From NCBI RefSeq assembly GCF_030766935.1, contig NZ_JASERL010000006.1, positions 62,001 through 126,000 on the forward strand: a DNA stretch of 64,000 bases, read 5' to 3'. The first letter of the stretch is position 1, and each line of letters begins with the position of its first letter. The notes under the pieces were generated by a model. The model was not told the DNA's origin and searched no databases. It saw only the letters and a list, made by a program, of their open reading frames with translations. Position numbers and translations under genes: made by a program. Positions 1-8,741 of this stretch are shown piece by piece. This stretch comes from Streptomyces sp. KL109B. Lineage in GTDB: Bacteria > Actinomycetota > Actinomycetes > Streptomycetales > Streptomycetaceae.

Positions 1-257
1 TGGAACACCTCCAAGAGGTGTGGGAGACCGCCATGGAGTGGCTCGGCGACGCCGCACTCTCCGGCGAAGGGCCCCGTCAGGACGCCACCTGGTGGTTCCT
101 CAACTCCCGCTGCATGTCCATCGCGGGAGGCACCACCGAGGTCCAGCTGAACATCATCGGGGAACGCATCCTGGGCCTGCCGCGCGACCCCGCCCCGGTA
201 CCCGCCCCCGCATCCGCACCCGCCGCCAGGGCTTCCGAGGGGAAGGACCGCGCATGA
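1..257 (+). CDS. Acyl-CoA dehydrogenase, C-terminal end (partial)
   Basis: The reading frame is open from base 3 and has no start in the window, so only about the last 84 residues are present. The stretch MSIAGGTTEVQLNIIGERIL is the typical C-terminal FAD/CoA-binding end of acyl-CoA dehydrogenases (usually [ST]IAGG[TS].[EI]..NIIAER[IV]LGLPR). A short Ala/Pro-rich tail follows. The stop (255-257) overlaps the next ATG by 4 bp, so it is translationally coupled to the Hsd4B-like hydratase, and an adjacent dehydrogenation step in the same beta-oxidation is likely. Which FadE subfamily it belongs to cannot be judged from the tail. Confidence 0.85.
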   Translation, partial: EHLQEVWETAMEWLGDAALSGEGPRQDATWWFLNSRCMSIAGGTTEVQLNIIGERILGLPRDPAPVPAPASAPAARASEGKDRA

Positions 258-1138
258 CGATCGACCGTGACAAGGCACTCGGCGCGCCGCCCACCGTCGA
301 GGAGATCTCCTGGACGACCCGGGACGTGCTCCTCTACCACCTCAGCCTCGGAGCGGGCGCCGACGCCGCCGTGGGGCCGGAACTCGGCCTCACCTACGAG
401 TCGTACCAGCGCGGCCTGAACGTGCTGCCCACCTTCGCGATGGTCGCGGGTACGGGCATCTCCTCGGGCCGTGACTCGGACCCGGCCTTCGAACTCCCGG
501 GCATCGAGATCGACTTGCGCCGCATCCTGCACGCCGGGCAGGACCTGACCGTCCACCGCCCCCTTCCGGCGTCCGGCACGGCCACCCTCTCCTCCCGCGT
601 CGTCGAACTCTGGGACAAGGGCAGGGCGGCCGTCATCGTGCGGGAGACCGCCGCCACGGGCCCGGACGGCGAGCCGCTGTGGACGAGCCGCATGCGGATC
701 TGGGCGCACGGCGCGGGCGGCTTCGGCTCCGAGCCCGCGCCACGCACCGAGTGGCACGCGCCCGACCGCGCCCCCGACGCCGTACTCGACACCCCCACCA
801 CCCCCCAACAGGCCCTGCTCTACCGGCTCAACGGAGACCTCAACCCGCTGCACGCCGACCCCGGGTTCGCCGAGGCCGCCGGATTCGAGCGGCCCGTCCT
901 GCACGGCCTCGCCTCCTACGGACTCGTCGCCAAGGCCCTCGTCGGCGGCCTCCTCGACGGCGCCGCGGGCCGCTTGACGGAGCTGTCCGTACGGTTCGCG
1001 GGCGTCCTCTTCCCCGGCGAGACCCTCCGCACCGCCCTCTGGCGCGAAGGGGACGACCGGCTCCTGCTGCACGCCACCTGCCCGGACCGCGACGACGCGC
1101 CCGTACTCACCCACGCCACCGCGAGGATCACCGGATGA
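254..1138 (+). CDS. hsd4B: MaoC-type (R)-specific enoyl-CoA hydratase, Hsd4B-like
   Basis: A 294-residue double hot-dog hydratase that would add water to an enoyl-CoA, probably of a sterol side chain. The N-terminal half carries ISWTTRDVLLYHLSLGAG and VLPTFAMVAG. The C-terminal half carries the hydratase 2 catalytic region QQALLYRLNGDLNPLHADP with the Asp/His pair, followed by RPVLHGLASYG. The sequence follows the mycobacterial Rv3538 (Hsd4B) protein closely as I remember it, including length. The ATG at 254 overlaps the upstream dehydrogenase stop, and the end overlaps the thioesterase start, so it sits in an operon whose beginning is outside the window. A second, more diverged MaoC paralogue lies at 12481. 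Confidence 0.85.
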   Translation: MTIDRDKALGAPPTVEEISWTTRDVLLYHLSLGAGADAAVGPELGLTYESYQRGLNVLPTFAMVAGTGISSGRDSDPAFELPGIEIDLRRILHAGQDLTVHRPLPASGTATLSSRVVELWDKGRAAVIVRETAATGPDGEPLWTSRMRIWAHGAGGFGSEPAPRTEWHAPDRAPDAVLDTPTTPQQALLYRLNGDLNPLHADPGFAEAAGFERPVLHGLASYGLVAKALVGGLLDGAAGRLTELSVRFAGVLFPGETLRTALWREGDDRLLLHATCPDRDDAPVLTHATARITG

Positions 1139-1794
1139 CCGCCGACTGCCACCCCGTCCCCGTACCCTCCGAGCCCGTTCCGCGACCGGACAGACTCGTC
1201 GCCGCCGCCCACGAAGAGGGTGTCGACGCGGCGACCGCCGCCGCCCGCAGGCTGATCGACGCCCTGCTCCGGGCCGGCGACGACACCGACGTCGACATGG
1301 CGGACGTGGCGAAGCAACTCGACGGCCTCGCCGACCAGTTGACCGAGCGGGCCCCCGGCCTCGACGAACGCCTCGTCACCATGTGGCAGGGCAGCGGTGT
1401 CACCCGGCACGACCCCGTCACAGGACCGGAGAACGCGATCGCGCCGCCGCTGCACCTCACCGGTCAGGACGACGGCTCCGTGCAGGGTGTCAGCACCCTC
1501 GGCCTCGCCTACCAGGGGCCGCCGCGCTGCGTGCACGGCGGCGTCTCGGCGCTGCTGCTCGACCACACCCTCGGCGTGGCCAACCACTGGGCGGGCCTGT
1601 CCGGGATGACCGCCGAACTCACCCTGCGCTACCTGCGGCCCACCCCGCTCTTCGAGCCCCTCACCGTCACCGGGCGGCAGGTGTCCGTGGACGGCAGGAA
1701 GATCCGCACCGAAGGGTCCATCGCGGCGGGTGGCCGCGCGTGCGTGACGGTGGAGGGCCTGTTCATCGCCAAAGAGGTGCCCCGCCCCGCCTGA
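1135..1794 (+). CDS. PaaI-family hot-dog thioesterase-like protein
   Basis: 219 residues. The first ~85 residues are Ala-rich and helical without a recognised domain. The rest is a single hot-dog domain with the PaaI/4HBT signature GPPRCVHGGVSALLLDHTLG (residues about 123-142), in which the HGG-x-x-x-x-x-D/E arrangement forms the acyl-CoA thioesterase active site. It starts at an ATG overlapping the preceding stop by 4 bp and is the last gene of its operon, followed by tandem repeats and a strong hairpin. A likely role is to release free CoA or clear dead-end acyl-CoA intermediates of the steroid pathway. The substrate is not deducible. Confidence 0.75.
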   Translation: MTADCHPVPVPSEPVPRPDRLVAAAHEEGVDAATAAARRLIDALLRAGDDTDVDMADVAKQLDGLADQLTERAPGLDERLVTMWQGSGVTRHDPVTGPENAIAPPLHLTGQDDGSVQGVSTLGLAYQGPPRCVHGGVSALLLDHTLGVANHWAGLSGMTAELTLRYLRPTPLFEPLTVTGRQVSVDGRKIRTEGSIAAGGRACVTVEGLFIAKEVPRPA

Positions 1795-1810
1795 GCCACG
1801 GAGACATCCA

Positions 1811-1840
1811 GCGACACCGAGCGACACCGAGCGACACCGA
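1811..1840 (+). repeat. Three tandem copies of a 10-bp unit (GCGACACCGA)
   Basis: Three exact copies of GCGACACCGA lie 17 bp after the thioesterase stop and directly against the left arm of the terminator hairpin. They are non-coding. No function is evident; slipped-strand expansion is the simplest origin. Confidence 0.9.
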
Positions 1841-1882
1841 GCGGGCCCCGGGCCGGAGTGAACCTCCGTCCCGGGGCCCGCT
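1840..1882 (+). terminator. Bidirectional terminator hairpin between convergent genes
   Basis: The 13-base arm AGCGGGCCCCGGG (1840-1852) has its perfect reverse complement at 1870-1882. The loop can pair further (CGGAG 1854-1858 with CTCCG 1864-1868). It separates the rightward thioesterase operon from the leftward acyl-CoA ligase, whose stop is at 1903. There is no U-tract, which is usual in streptomycetes. Confidence 0.8.
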
Positions 1883-1902
1883 GTTGGTGGGGTGCCTGCC
1901 GG

Positions 1903-3558
1903 TCAGACGCGTACGTCGCGGCGTACGACCTTCCCCGTCGCGTTGCGCGGCAGGTCCTGCGAGGTGATCCGCCACCGCGACGGCACCTTGTAGTACGCCA
2001 GGCGTTCGCGTACGTAGGCCGTCAGGAACCCCTCGCTGAGGGCGGCGTCCGCGTCCGTGACGACGACCGCCGCCACCTCCTGTCCCAGGTCCGGGTGGGG
2101 CACGCCGACGACCAGGCACTCGCGCACTCCCGGGCACTCGGCCAACACACCCTCGATCTCCGCCGGGTACACGTTCTCGCCGCCGCGCAGGATCAGGTCC
2201 GAGCGCCGGCTGGTGAGGCGCAGCCTGCCGTCCTCCAGCATCCCGATGTCACCGGTGTGCAGCCAGCGGTCCGCTCTGATGGCCCGGTCGGTGGCCTCCT
2301 GGTCCTCCCAGTAGCCGAGCATCACGTACGGGCTGCGCAGACAGATCTCGCCCTCCTGCCCCTCGGGCAGCGCCCGGCCCACCGGGTCGCGCACCTCCAG
2401 CTCGACCGCGACCACGGGGCGTCCCAGGCTGTCCGGCGCCACGGCGAGATCGGCCGGGGTGGCCACCGCGGCGCCGGTGCAGGACTCGGTGAGCCCGTAG
2501 CTGTTGGCCAGCGCGTCCCGCGCCACCGGCAGCACGGCGCGCAGCCGTTCGTGAAAGGCGGGCGACGACGGGGCCGAGGCCAGCGAGAAGGACGTCAGGG
2601 ACGACAGGTCGTAGCCGCCGAGGCCGCCGTGCTCGACGATGCGGTGCGCCATGGTCGGCACCGCGCCCCAGTTGGTGACCCGTTCCCGTTCGATGAGCCG
2701 CAGCACCCGGTCGGCCTCGAAGCGGCCCTGGTGCATGACGACCGTGCCGCCGTCCACGAGGCGCGGCACGGCGAGGTTGTGCAGGGACGCGATGTGGAAG
2801 AGGGGCAGCGCGAGCAGGTGCCGCCGGTCCCGGGGGTCGAGGGGGTCGCCCAACTCGGCGGCCAGCGCGTGGTTGAGGCACAGGTAGTCGATGACGGCCA
2901 GCAGGTTGCGGTGGGTGTGCACCACTCCCTTGGGGCGGCCCGACGTACCGCTCGTGTACATGATGACGGCCGGGTCGTCCTCGTCGACCTCCGGCCGTGG
3001 CGGCGACGCGTCGGGGTGCCGACGCACCAGCTCGGGGACGTCCTTCTCGAACGTCAGCAGCGGCACCCGCGAGCCGTCCACCAGTGCGGCCCGCTTTGCG
3101 TCGGCGAGCACCACCTTGGGCCGGGTGTGCCCGAGGCCGTAGTCGATCTCGGACGCCGTCCACCAGGCGTTGTAGCCGACGGCGACGGCGCCGAGCGAGA
3201 CCGTCGCCCAGAACGCGACGACCCAGCCGGGGCTGTTCGCCGCGAGGAGCGCCACCCGGTCGCCCTTGCCGACGCCGTAATCCTCCGCCAACACCCGTGC
3301 CAGGGAAGCCACTTGGCGTGCGTGCTCGGCGAACGAGATTCGTTCGTCCTCGGTGACGATGTAGTCGCGCTCGCCGTGCCGCACGGACTCGGCCACCACA
3401 TCGGCCAGGGACTTCTTCCGGTGTGCGAAGACCTGGATCCGGGCGCCCAGCACGTCCTCCCGAACCAGTTCGAAGGCACCACCGGGGCCGGTCAGCCGCC
3501 GTAGGACCTCCGGCACCGTCTCCGGCACAGGTTTCCCGTGATCCGCCGTCGCGCTCAT
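1903..3558 (-). CDS. Acyl-CoA synthetase (class I adenylate-forming, FadD family)
   Basis: 551 residues with the complete ANL signature: P-loop YTSGTSGRPKG (201-211), ANSYGLTES, the hinge region with WLHTGDIG, the A8 loop LILRGGENVYPAEIEG, and the C-terminal catalytic lysine in PRNATGKV. It would activate a carboxylic acid to its CoA ester through an acyl-adenylate. The start at 3558 (MSATADHG) is preferred over an in-frame ATG 39 bp further upstream, because homology begins here. It is transcribed divergently from the SDR at 3716. The spacer holds a copy of the 15-bp palindrome, which suggests it belongs to the steroid regulon. The substrate is unknown; it is distinct from the FadD17- and FadD3-like ligases in this window. 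Confidence 0.88.
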   Translation of the reverse strand: MSATADHGKPVPETVPEVLRRLTGPGGAFELVREDVLGARIQVFAHRKKSLADVVAESVRHGERDYIVTEDERISFAEHARQVASLARVLAEDYGVGKGDRVALLAANSPGWVVAFWATVSLGAVAVGYNAWWTASEIDYGLGHTRPKVVLADAKRAALVDGSRVPLLTFEKDVPELVRRHPDASPPRPEVDEDDPAVIMYTSGTSGRPKGVVHTHRNLLAVIDYLCLNHALAAELGDPLDPRDRRHLLALPLFHIASLHNLAVPRLVDGGTVVMHQGRFEADRVLRLIERERVTNWGAVPTMAHRIVEHGGLGGYDLSSLTSFSLASAPSSPAFHERLRAVLPVARDALANSYGLTESCTGAAVATPADLAVAPDSLGRPVVAVELEVRDPVGRALPEGQEGEICLRSPYVMLGYWEDQEATDRAIRADRWLHTGDIGMLEDGRLRLTSRRSDLILRGGENVYPAEIEGVLAECPGVRECLVVGVPHPDLGQEVAAVVVTDADAALSEGFLTAYVRERLAYYKVPSRWRITSQDLPRNATGKVVRRDVRV

Positions 3559-3630
3559 GCGCCTCCCTCTCGCCGGAGTGTGTGATGTGCGCGCCATCGT
3601 TCTCCGGGCGCCCGCGGCGGGCAGCGCGGT

Positions 3631-3645
3631 TCCCAGTCACCGGGA
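3631..3645. promoter_or_regulatory. Candidate operator, copy A of the 15-bp palindrome
   Basis: TCCCAGTCACCGGGA, with 6 of 7 symmetric pairs complementary. It lies in the divergent spacer between the acyl-CoA ligase (start 3558) and the SDR (start 3716). It shares the TCCC[AG]NT[CG]A[CG]CGGGA pattern with sites at 4505, 14140, 19721 and 20496, all upstream of steroid-island transcription units. Confidence 0.55.
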
Positions 3646-3715
3646 CCGGCGCCCCGGTTGCCGCCCGTGCCCCTTGAGCATGGTCGGCCGCAGCCGACAG
3701 GAGAAGAGGCACAAC

Positions 3716-4477
3716 GTGACACACCTCCAGGGCAAGGTCGCGATCGTCACCGGAGCCGGCCAGGGCGTGGGCCAGGGCATCGCCCTCGCCCTCGCCGACG
3801 CCGGAGCGACGCTCGCGCTCCTCGGCAGGACCCCGGCGAAACTCGACGCGACCCGCGAACTGGTGCGGGCACGCGGCGCGCGGGCCGAGGTGTTCGCCTG
3901 CGACGTGTCGGACACCGCACACATCCCGCGGCTGGTCCAGGACGTCGCGGACCGCCTCGGACGCGTCGACGTCCTCGTCAACAACGCCTACGACGGCGCG
4001 TACGGCCCGCTGCTGTCGCTCGGCGACGCCGACTTCCAACGCGGCTTCCGCAGCGGCCCGTTCGCCACCTTCGCGTTCATGAAGGCCTGCCATCCGCACC
4101 TCAAGCGCACCGGCGACGGCGTGATCATCAACCTCGTCACCTCCGCCATGGTCCGCTGGGACCTGAGCACCTACGGCGCCTACGCCGCCGCCAAGACCGC
4201 CGTACGCTCCCTGACCCGCACCGCCGCCAACGAATGGGGCCCCGACGGCATCCGCGTCAACGCGATCGCCCCGCACGCGGCGTCCCCCGGATATCTGCGC
4301 TGGGCGGAGTCCAGCCCCGAGGAGGCCGAGGCGTTCCGCGCCGCCATTCCGCTGCGCCGCGTCGGCGACTGCGAGGCGGACATCGGGCGTGCCGTGGTGA
4401 TGCTGTGCGGCCCCGACGCCCGCTACCTCACCGGCGCCACCGTGCCCCTCGACGGCGGCCAGGCCAACTTCGACTGA
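3716..4477 (+). CDS. Short-chain dehydrogenase/reductase
   Basis: 253-residue classical SDR with the NAD(P)-binding motif TGAGQGVG near residue 12, VNNAYDG (the NNAG-equivalent), and the catalytic YGAYAAAK. The C-terminal half ends in LTGATVPLDGGQANFD. The GTG at 3716 is chosen because GGAGA-rich sequence precedes it; an in-frame ATG at 3680 would add 12 residues. It probably oxidises a hydroxyl or reduces a ketone on a steroid or acyl-CoA intermediate; this is inferred from its neighbours only. It is followed by another palindrome copy and the Old Yellow Enzyme gene. Confidence 0.85.
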   Translation: MTHLQGKVAIVTGAGQGVGQGIALALADAGATLALLGRTPAKLDATRELVRARGARAEVFACDVSDTAHIPRLVQDVADRLGRVDVLVNNAYDGAYGPLLSLGDADFQRGFRSGPFATFAFMKACHPHLKRTGDGVIINLVTSAMVRWDLSTYGAYAAAKTAVRSLTRTAANEWGPDGIRVNAIAPHAASPGYLRWAESSPEEAEAFRAAIPLRRVGDCEADIGRAVVMLCGPDARYLTGATVPLDGGQANFD

Positions 4478-4504
4478 CGAACCGGCGGCTGAAAGGCCCC
4501 GGCC

Positions 4505-4519
4505 TCCCGGTCAGCGGGA
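4505..4519. promoter_or_regulatory. Candidate operator, copy B of the 15-bp palindrome
   Basis: TCCCGGTCAGCGGGA, with 6 of 7 symmetric pairs complementary. It lies between the SDR stop (4477) and the Old Yellow Enzyme start (4596), where the promoter of the long operon 4596-14128 would be expected. Confidence 0.55.
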
Positions 4520-4595
4520 CGGCCCGCACCCACCCATCCCTCACTCAATAGCGTCACGACCGCCACCACGACGGGTGCGCGGACGGAGGTTCCCC

Positions 4596-5840
4596 ATGAC
4601 GAAGACGACATCGCACGACCACCAGCCGCCCGGACCCCCGGACGTCCTGACCCCCGCGACACTCGGCCCCACCACGCTGCGCAACCGCATCGTCAAGGCG
4701 GCCACGTACGAAGGGCTGAGCCGCGACAGCCTGGTCACCCAGGACCTGATCGACTTCCACGTCCGGTACGCGGCCGGGGGCGTGGGCATGACCACCGTCG
4801 CCTACTGCGCGGTGGCCCCCGAGGGCAGGACCGACCGGCACCAGGTCCTGTGGCGGCCCGAGGCGCTGCCCGGACTGCGCAAGCTGACCGACGCTGTGCA
4901 CGCCGAAGGCGCCGCCGTCTCCGCCCAGATCGGCCACGCGGGGCCCGTGGCCAACCCGAAGTCCAACGGCCTGCCCGCGCTCTCGCCCAGCCGGCACTTC
5001 CACAAGACGACCCTCAGCTTCGCCAAGGAGGCGACCCGCGGCGACCTGGGGCGCATCGTCCGCAACCACGCCGACGCCGCCACCATGGCCGTCGAGGCGG
5101 GATTCGACTGCGTAGAGGTCCACTTGGGCCACAACTACCTCGCCAGCTCCTTCCTCAGCCCGCGCGTCAACCACCGCAAGGACGAGTACGGCGGCAGCCT
5201 GGAGAACCGGTTCCGGTTCGCGCGCGAGATCGTGCACGCCGTGCGGGCCGCGGTCGGCGACCGGATCGCCGTCATCGCCAAGCTCAACATGGACGACGGC
5301 GTCCCCGGCGGCTTCTGGCTCGACGAGGCCATCCCCGTCGCCCGCCTCCTGGAGAGCGACGGCTGCCTCGACGCCCTGGAACTCACCGTCGGCAGCTCCC
5401 TGCTCAACCCCATGTACCTGTTCCGCGGCGACGCGCCACTGCACGAGTTCGCGCAGATCATGCCCGAGCCGATGAAGACGGGCATCAAACTCGTCGGCAA
5501 GAAGGTGCTGCACAGCTACCCGTACGCCGACGCCTACCTCCTCGACCAGGCCCGCCAGATCCGCTCCGCCGTCGACATGCCGCTGATCCTCCTCGGCGGC
5601 ATCACCGGGCGGCCGAGCATGGACCTCGCGATGCGCGAGGGCTTCCAGTTCGTCGCCATGGGCCGCGCCCTGCTGCGCGAACCCGACCTGATCAACCGCA
5701 TCGAGGCCGACGCCGCCACCCCGTCCCTGTGCATCCACTGCAACAAGTGCTTCGTCACCATCTACGGCGGCACCCGTTGCGTACTCGTCGAGACACCCGG
5801 CGCGCGCACCGCCCCCGGTGCCTCGCCCATCACCGGTTGA
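4596..5840 (+). CDS. Old Yellow Enzyme-type NADH:flavin oxidoreductase
   Basis: 414-residue FMN-dependent (beta/alpha)8 barrel. Visible family features are the N-terminal LGPTTLRNRIVKAATYEG, the QIGHAGPVANP segment, the active-site VEVHLGHNYLASSFLSPRVN (His/Asn region), RKDEYGGSLENRFRFAREIV, and the FMN-phosphate region ending FVAMGRALLREPDLINR. CIHCNKC near the end resembles the Cys cluster of the iron-sulfur members (2,4-dienoyl-CoA reductase/BaiCD), but the large C-terminal FAD/NAD domain of those enzymes is absent. The ATG at 4596 follows GGACGGAGG; an in-frame upstream start lacks a good site. It would reduce an activated C=C bond, plausibly an enone of a steroid ring or a dienoyl-CoA, and heads the operon with the FadD17-like ligase. 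Confidence 0.85.
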   Translation: MTKTTSHDHQPPGPPDVLTPATLGPTTLRNRIVKAATYEGLSRDSLVTQDLIDFHVRYAAGGVGMTTVAYCAVAPEGRTDRHQVLWRPEALPGLRKLTDAVHAEGAAVSAQIGHAGPVANPKSNGLPALSPSRHFHKTTLSFAKEATRGDLGRIVRNHADAATMAVEAGFDCVEVHLGHNYLASSFLSPRVNHRKDEYGGSLENRFRFAREIVHAVRAAVGDRIAVIAKLNMDDGVPGGFWLDEAIPVARLLESDGCLDALELTVGSSLLNPMYLFRGDAPLHEFAQIMPEPMKTGIKLVGKKVLHSYPYADAYLLDQARQIRSAVDMPLILLGGITGRPSMDLAMREGFQFVAMGRALLREPDLINRIEADAATPSLCIHCNKCFVTIYGGTRCVLVETPGARTAPGASPITG

Positions 5841-5851
5841 GGGGGCCGACG

Positions 5852-7531
5852 TTGACCCCCGACACCACCCCCGACGCCACCACCATCGCCGACCTGCTGC
5901 TCGCCCGCACCGGCGACGACCGCCCCGGCCTGCTCACCCGCGAACGGAACTGGACCTGGGACCAGGCCGTGCGCGAGAGCGCGGCCCGCGCCTCCCTCGC
6001 CCGCTCGCTGCGCCGCACCGACCGGCCGTTCCACATCGGCGTACTCCTCGACAACACACCGGAGTACGTGTTCTGGCTGGGCGGCGCCGCCCTCGCGGGC
6101 GCGTCCGTCGTCGGCATCAACCCGACCAGGCGCGGCAGCTACCTGGAGCAGGAAGTACGCCACACCGACTGCCAGTTGATCGTCACCGACCGGGCGGGCC
6201 TCAAGCTCCTCGAAGGACTCGACCTCGGCGTCCCGCGCGAGCGGTACCTGATCGTGGACGAGGCGGCGTACACCGGGACACTGGCCGCGCACACCGCGGC
6301 CGAACCCGCCCGCGACCCGGCCGTCACGGCCGACACCCGCATGTTGCTGCTGTTCACCTCCGGCACCACCGGCGCCTCCAAGGCGGCCATCTGCTCGCAG
6401 GGCCGGCTCGCCGCGCTCGGCCGCGCCAACGCCGCCAAGTACGAGGTCGGCGCCGACGACGTGTGCTACTGCCCGATGCCGCTGTTCCACGGCAACGCGC
6501 TGATGGCCCTGTGGGCGCCCGCCCTCGCCGCGGGCGCCGCCGTCGCCCTCACCCCGAAGTTCTCCGCCTCCGGATTCCTGCCGGACGTACGGCACTTCGG
6601 CGCCACCTTCTTCACCTACGTCGGCAAGGCCATCGCCTACGTCCTCGCCCGCCCCGAGCGCGCCGACGACGGCGACAACCGGCTCACCCACGCCTTCGGC
6701 ACGGAGGCGTCCCCCGAGGACCAGGCCGCGTTCCTGCGCCGCTTCGGCTGCCGCCTCGTCGAGGGCTACGGCTCCAGCGAGGGCGCCGGCATGCTGAGAC
6801 GCGTACCCGACGGGCCGTCCACCGCGCTCGGCGTGCCCGCGCGCGACGGCGTATGGATCGTCGACGCCGACACCCGAGCCACCTGCCCGCCCGCGCTCCT
6901 CGACGCGCACGGCCGGGTCCGCAACCCCGAGGAGGCCATCGGGGAACTCGTCGACACCGAGGGCGCCGCCCGCTTCGAGGGCTACTACAAGAACGCCGCC
7001 GCCAACGCCGAACGCGTCCACCACGGCTGGTACTGGACCGGCGACCTCGGATACGTCGACGAGGCCGGCTACTTCTACTTCGCGGGCCGCGCGGGGGACT
7101 GGATCCGCGTCGACGGCGAGAACACCTCCGCGCTGCTCACCGAACGCGTGCTGCGCCGCCACCCCGACATCGTCGCCGCCGCTGTCTTCGGTGTCCCCGA
7201 CCCCCGCTCCGGCGACCAGGTCATGGCCGCCGTCGAGATACCCGAGGGCAGGACCTTCGAGGGCCTGAAACTCCCCGAATTTCTCACCGGGCAGGCCGAC
7301 TTGGGCACCAAGGGCACGCCACGCTACGTCCGTGTCTCGCACGCCCTGCCGACCACCGGCTCCGGCAAGCTCCGCAAGAAGGAGATGCAGGCCGATGGAT
7401 GGCGCGTCGACGACCCCGTCCTCCACTGGCGAGGGCGCGGACGGCCCGAGTACGTCCCGATGACCGACGCGGACAAGGCGGCGCTGCGCGCGGAGTTCCT
7501 CGCCAGCGGGCGCGGACGCTTCCTGCCCTGA
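5852..7531 (+). CDS. fadD17: Steroid side-chain acyl-CoA ligase, FadD17-like
   Basis: 559 residues, ANL superfamily: FTSGTTGASK P-loop (168-177), FHGNALMALW, YWTGDLGYVDEAGYFYFAGR, the A8-like DWIRVDGENTSA, and a C-terminal lysine in TTGSGKLRKKE. Stretches such as TFFTYVGKAIAYVLARPE and FAGRAGDWIRVDGEN match mycobacterial FadD17 (Rv3506) as I recall it. That ligase has been linked to CoA activation of C5 side-chain steroid acids. The start is taken as TTG 5852, because AGGGGG lies about 7 bp upstream and only 11 bp separate it from the OYE stop. It supplies substrate for the downstream chs genes. Confidence 0.75.
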   Translation: MTPDTTPDATTIADLLLARTGDDRPGLLTRERNWTWDQAVRESAARASLARSLRRTDRPFHIGVLLDNTPEYVFWLGGAALAGASVVGINPTRRGSYLEQEVRHTDCQLIVTDRAGLKLLEGLDLGVPRERYLIVDEAAYTGTLAAHTAAEPARDPAVTADTRMLLLFTSGTTGASKAAICSQGRLAALGRANAAKYEVGADDVCYCPMPLFHGNALMALWAPALAAGAAVALTPKFSASGFLPDVRHFGATFFTYVGKAIAYVLARPERADDGDNRLTHAFGTEASPEDQAAFLRRFGCRLVEGYGSSEGAGMLRRVPDGPSTALGVPARDGVWIVDADTRATCPPALLDAHGRVRNPEEAIGELVDTEGAARFEGYYKNAAANAERVHHGWYWTGDLGYVDEAGYFYFAGRAGDWIRVDGENTSALLTERVLRRHPDIVAAAVFGVPDPRSGDQVMAAVEIPEGRTFEGLKLPEFLTGQADLGTKGTPRYVRVSHALPTTGSGKLRKKEMQADGWRVDDPVLHWRGRGRPEYVPMTDADKAALRAEFLASGRGRFLP

Positions 7532-7574
7532 GCCACCACCGCGCCGGAGAGCACGAGAGGACTGGAGAAACCAC

Positions 7575-8741
7575 ATGCAACTGCGCGAGAGCGCCGCGCA
7601 GCACGAACTGCGCCGCGAGCTGCGGGCGTACTTCGCGGGCCTGCTGCCCGAGGACGAACGGCGCCGCGCCGGAGAGGAGGGCGTGGGCGGCTCCCGGTTC
7701 CGCGAGATCGTCGGCCGGCTCGGCGCCGACGGCTGGCTCGGCATCGGCTGGCCGAAGGAGTACGGCGGCCAGGGCCGCTCGTTCGAGGACCAGTACGTGT
7801 TCTTCGACGAGGTCCAACGCGCCGGTCTGCCCTTCCCGTTCGTCACCGTCAACACGGTCGGGCCGACCCTCATGGCGTACGGCACCGAGGAGCAGAAGAA
7901 GCGGTACCTGCCCGGCATCCTCTCCGGCGACACCGTCTTCGCGATCGGCTACACCGAGCCCGGCGCGGGCACCGACCTGGCGTCGCTGAGCACCCGCGCG
8001 GTGCGCGAAGGCGACCACTTCACCGTCGACGGCGGCAAGATCTTCACGAGCGGCGCCAATACGGCCGACCATGTGTGGCTCGCCGCGCGGACCGACCCCG
8101 GCGCGGCGAAGCACCGAGGCATCTCCATCCTGATCGTGCCCACCGACGCCGAGGGCTTCTCCTGGAGCCCCATCCGCACCGTCGGCGGCATGGTCGTCAC
8201 CGCCACCTACTACGACGGCGTCCGGGTGCCCGCCACCGACGTGGTCGGCGAGGTCAACGGCGGCTGGCGCCTGATGACGGCCCAGCTCAACCACGAACGC
8301 ATCGGCCTCGCCGCACTCGGCGGACGCATGATCGACCTGTGGGAGCGGGTCCTGGAGTGGGCGCGGGACAACGGAACCCTCCAACTCCCTTGGGTGCGCC
8401 GCGAGTTCGCCCGAACCCACGCCCGCCTGGAGGCGATGCGGCTGATGAACTGGAAGATGACCGACGCCGTCGCCCACGACCGGCTCACCGGCGCGGACGC
8501 GGGCGCCGCCAAGACGTACGGCACCGAGACCCACATCGACGTACAGCGCACCCTGAGCCAGATCCTCGGCGCGGCGGGCCGCATCCGGCCCGAATCGCCC
8601 GGCGCGGCCCTCGCCGGGCAGGTCGAACAGCTCTCCCGGCAGGGCATCGTCAACACCTTCGGCGGCGGCGTCAACGAAGTGCTGCGAGACATGGTCGCCG
8701 TCCAGGGGCTCGGCCTTCCCCGCAAGGGGCGTGGACAGTGA
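7575..8741 (+). CDS. chsE2: Steroid acyl-CoA dehydrogenase, ChsE2 (FadE29)-like subunit
   Basis: 388 residues. ACAD features are FAIGYTEPGAGTDLASL (FAD/substrate region), GDHFTVDGGKIFTSGA, and a C-terminal VNTFGGGVNEVLRDMVA. These and the N-terminal WLGIGWPKEYGGQG match mycobacterial FadE29/ChsE2 (387 aa as recalled). In the known system ChsE1 and ChsE2 form an alpha2beta2 dehydrogenase acting on 3-oxo-4-pregnene-20-carboxyl-CoA, each subunit providing part of the FAD site. The partner lies at 9709, with chsH2 between them rather than immediately adjacent. An AGAGGACTGGAG ribosome site precedes the ATG, and the end overlaps chsH2 by 4 bp. Confidence 0.88.
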   Translation: MQLRESAAQHELRRELRAYFAGLLPEDERRRAGEEGVGGSRFREIVGRLGADGWLGIGWPKEYGGQGRSFEDQYVFFDEVQRAGLPFPFVTVNTVGPTLMAYGTEEQKKRYLPGILSGDTVFAIGYTEPGAGTDLASLSTRAVREGDHFTVDGGKIFTSGANTADHVWLAARTDPGAAKHRGISILIVPTDAEGFSWSPIRTVGGMVVTATYYDGVRVPATDVVGEVNGGWRLMTAQLNHERIGLAALGGRMIDLWERVLEWARDNGTLQLPWVRREFARTHARLEAMRLMNWKMTDAVAHDRLTGADAGAAKTYGTETHIDVQRTLSQILGAAGRIRPESPGAALAGQVEQLSRQGIVNTFGGGVNEVLRDMVAVQGLGLPRKGRGQ

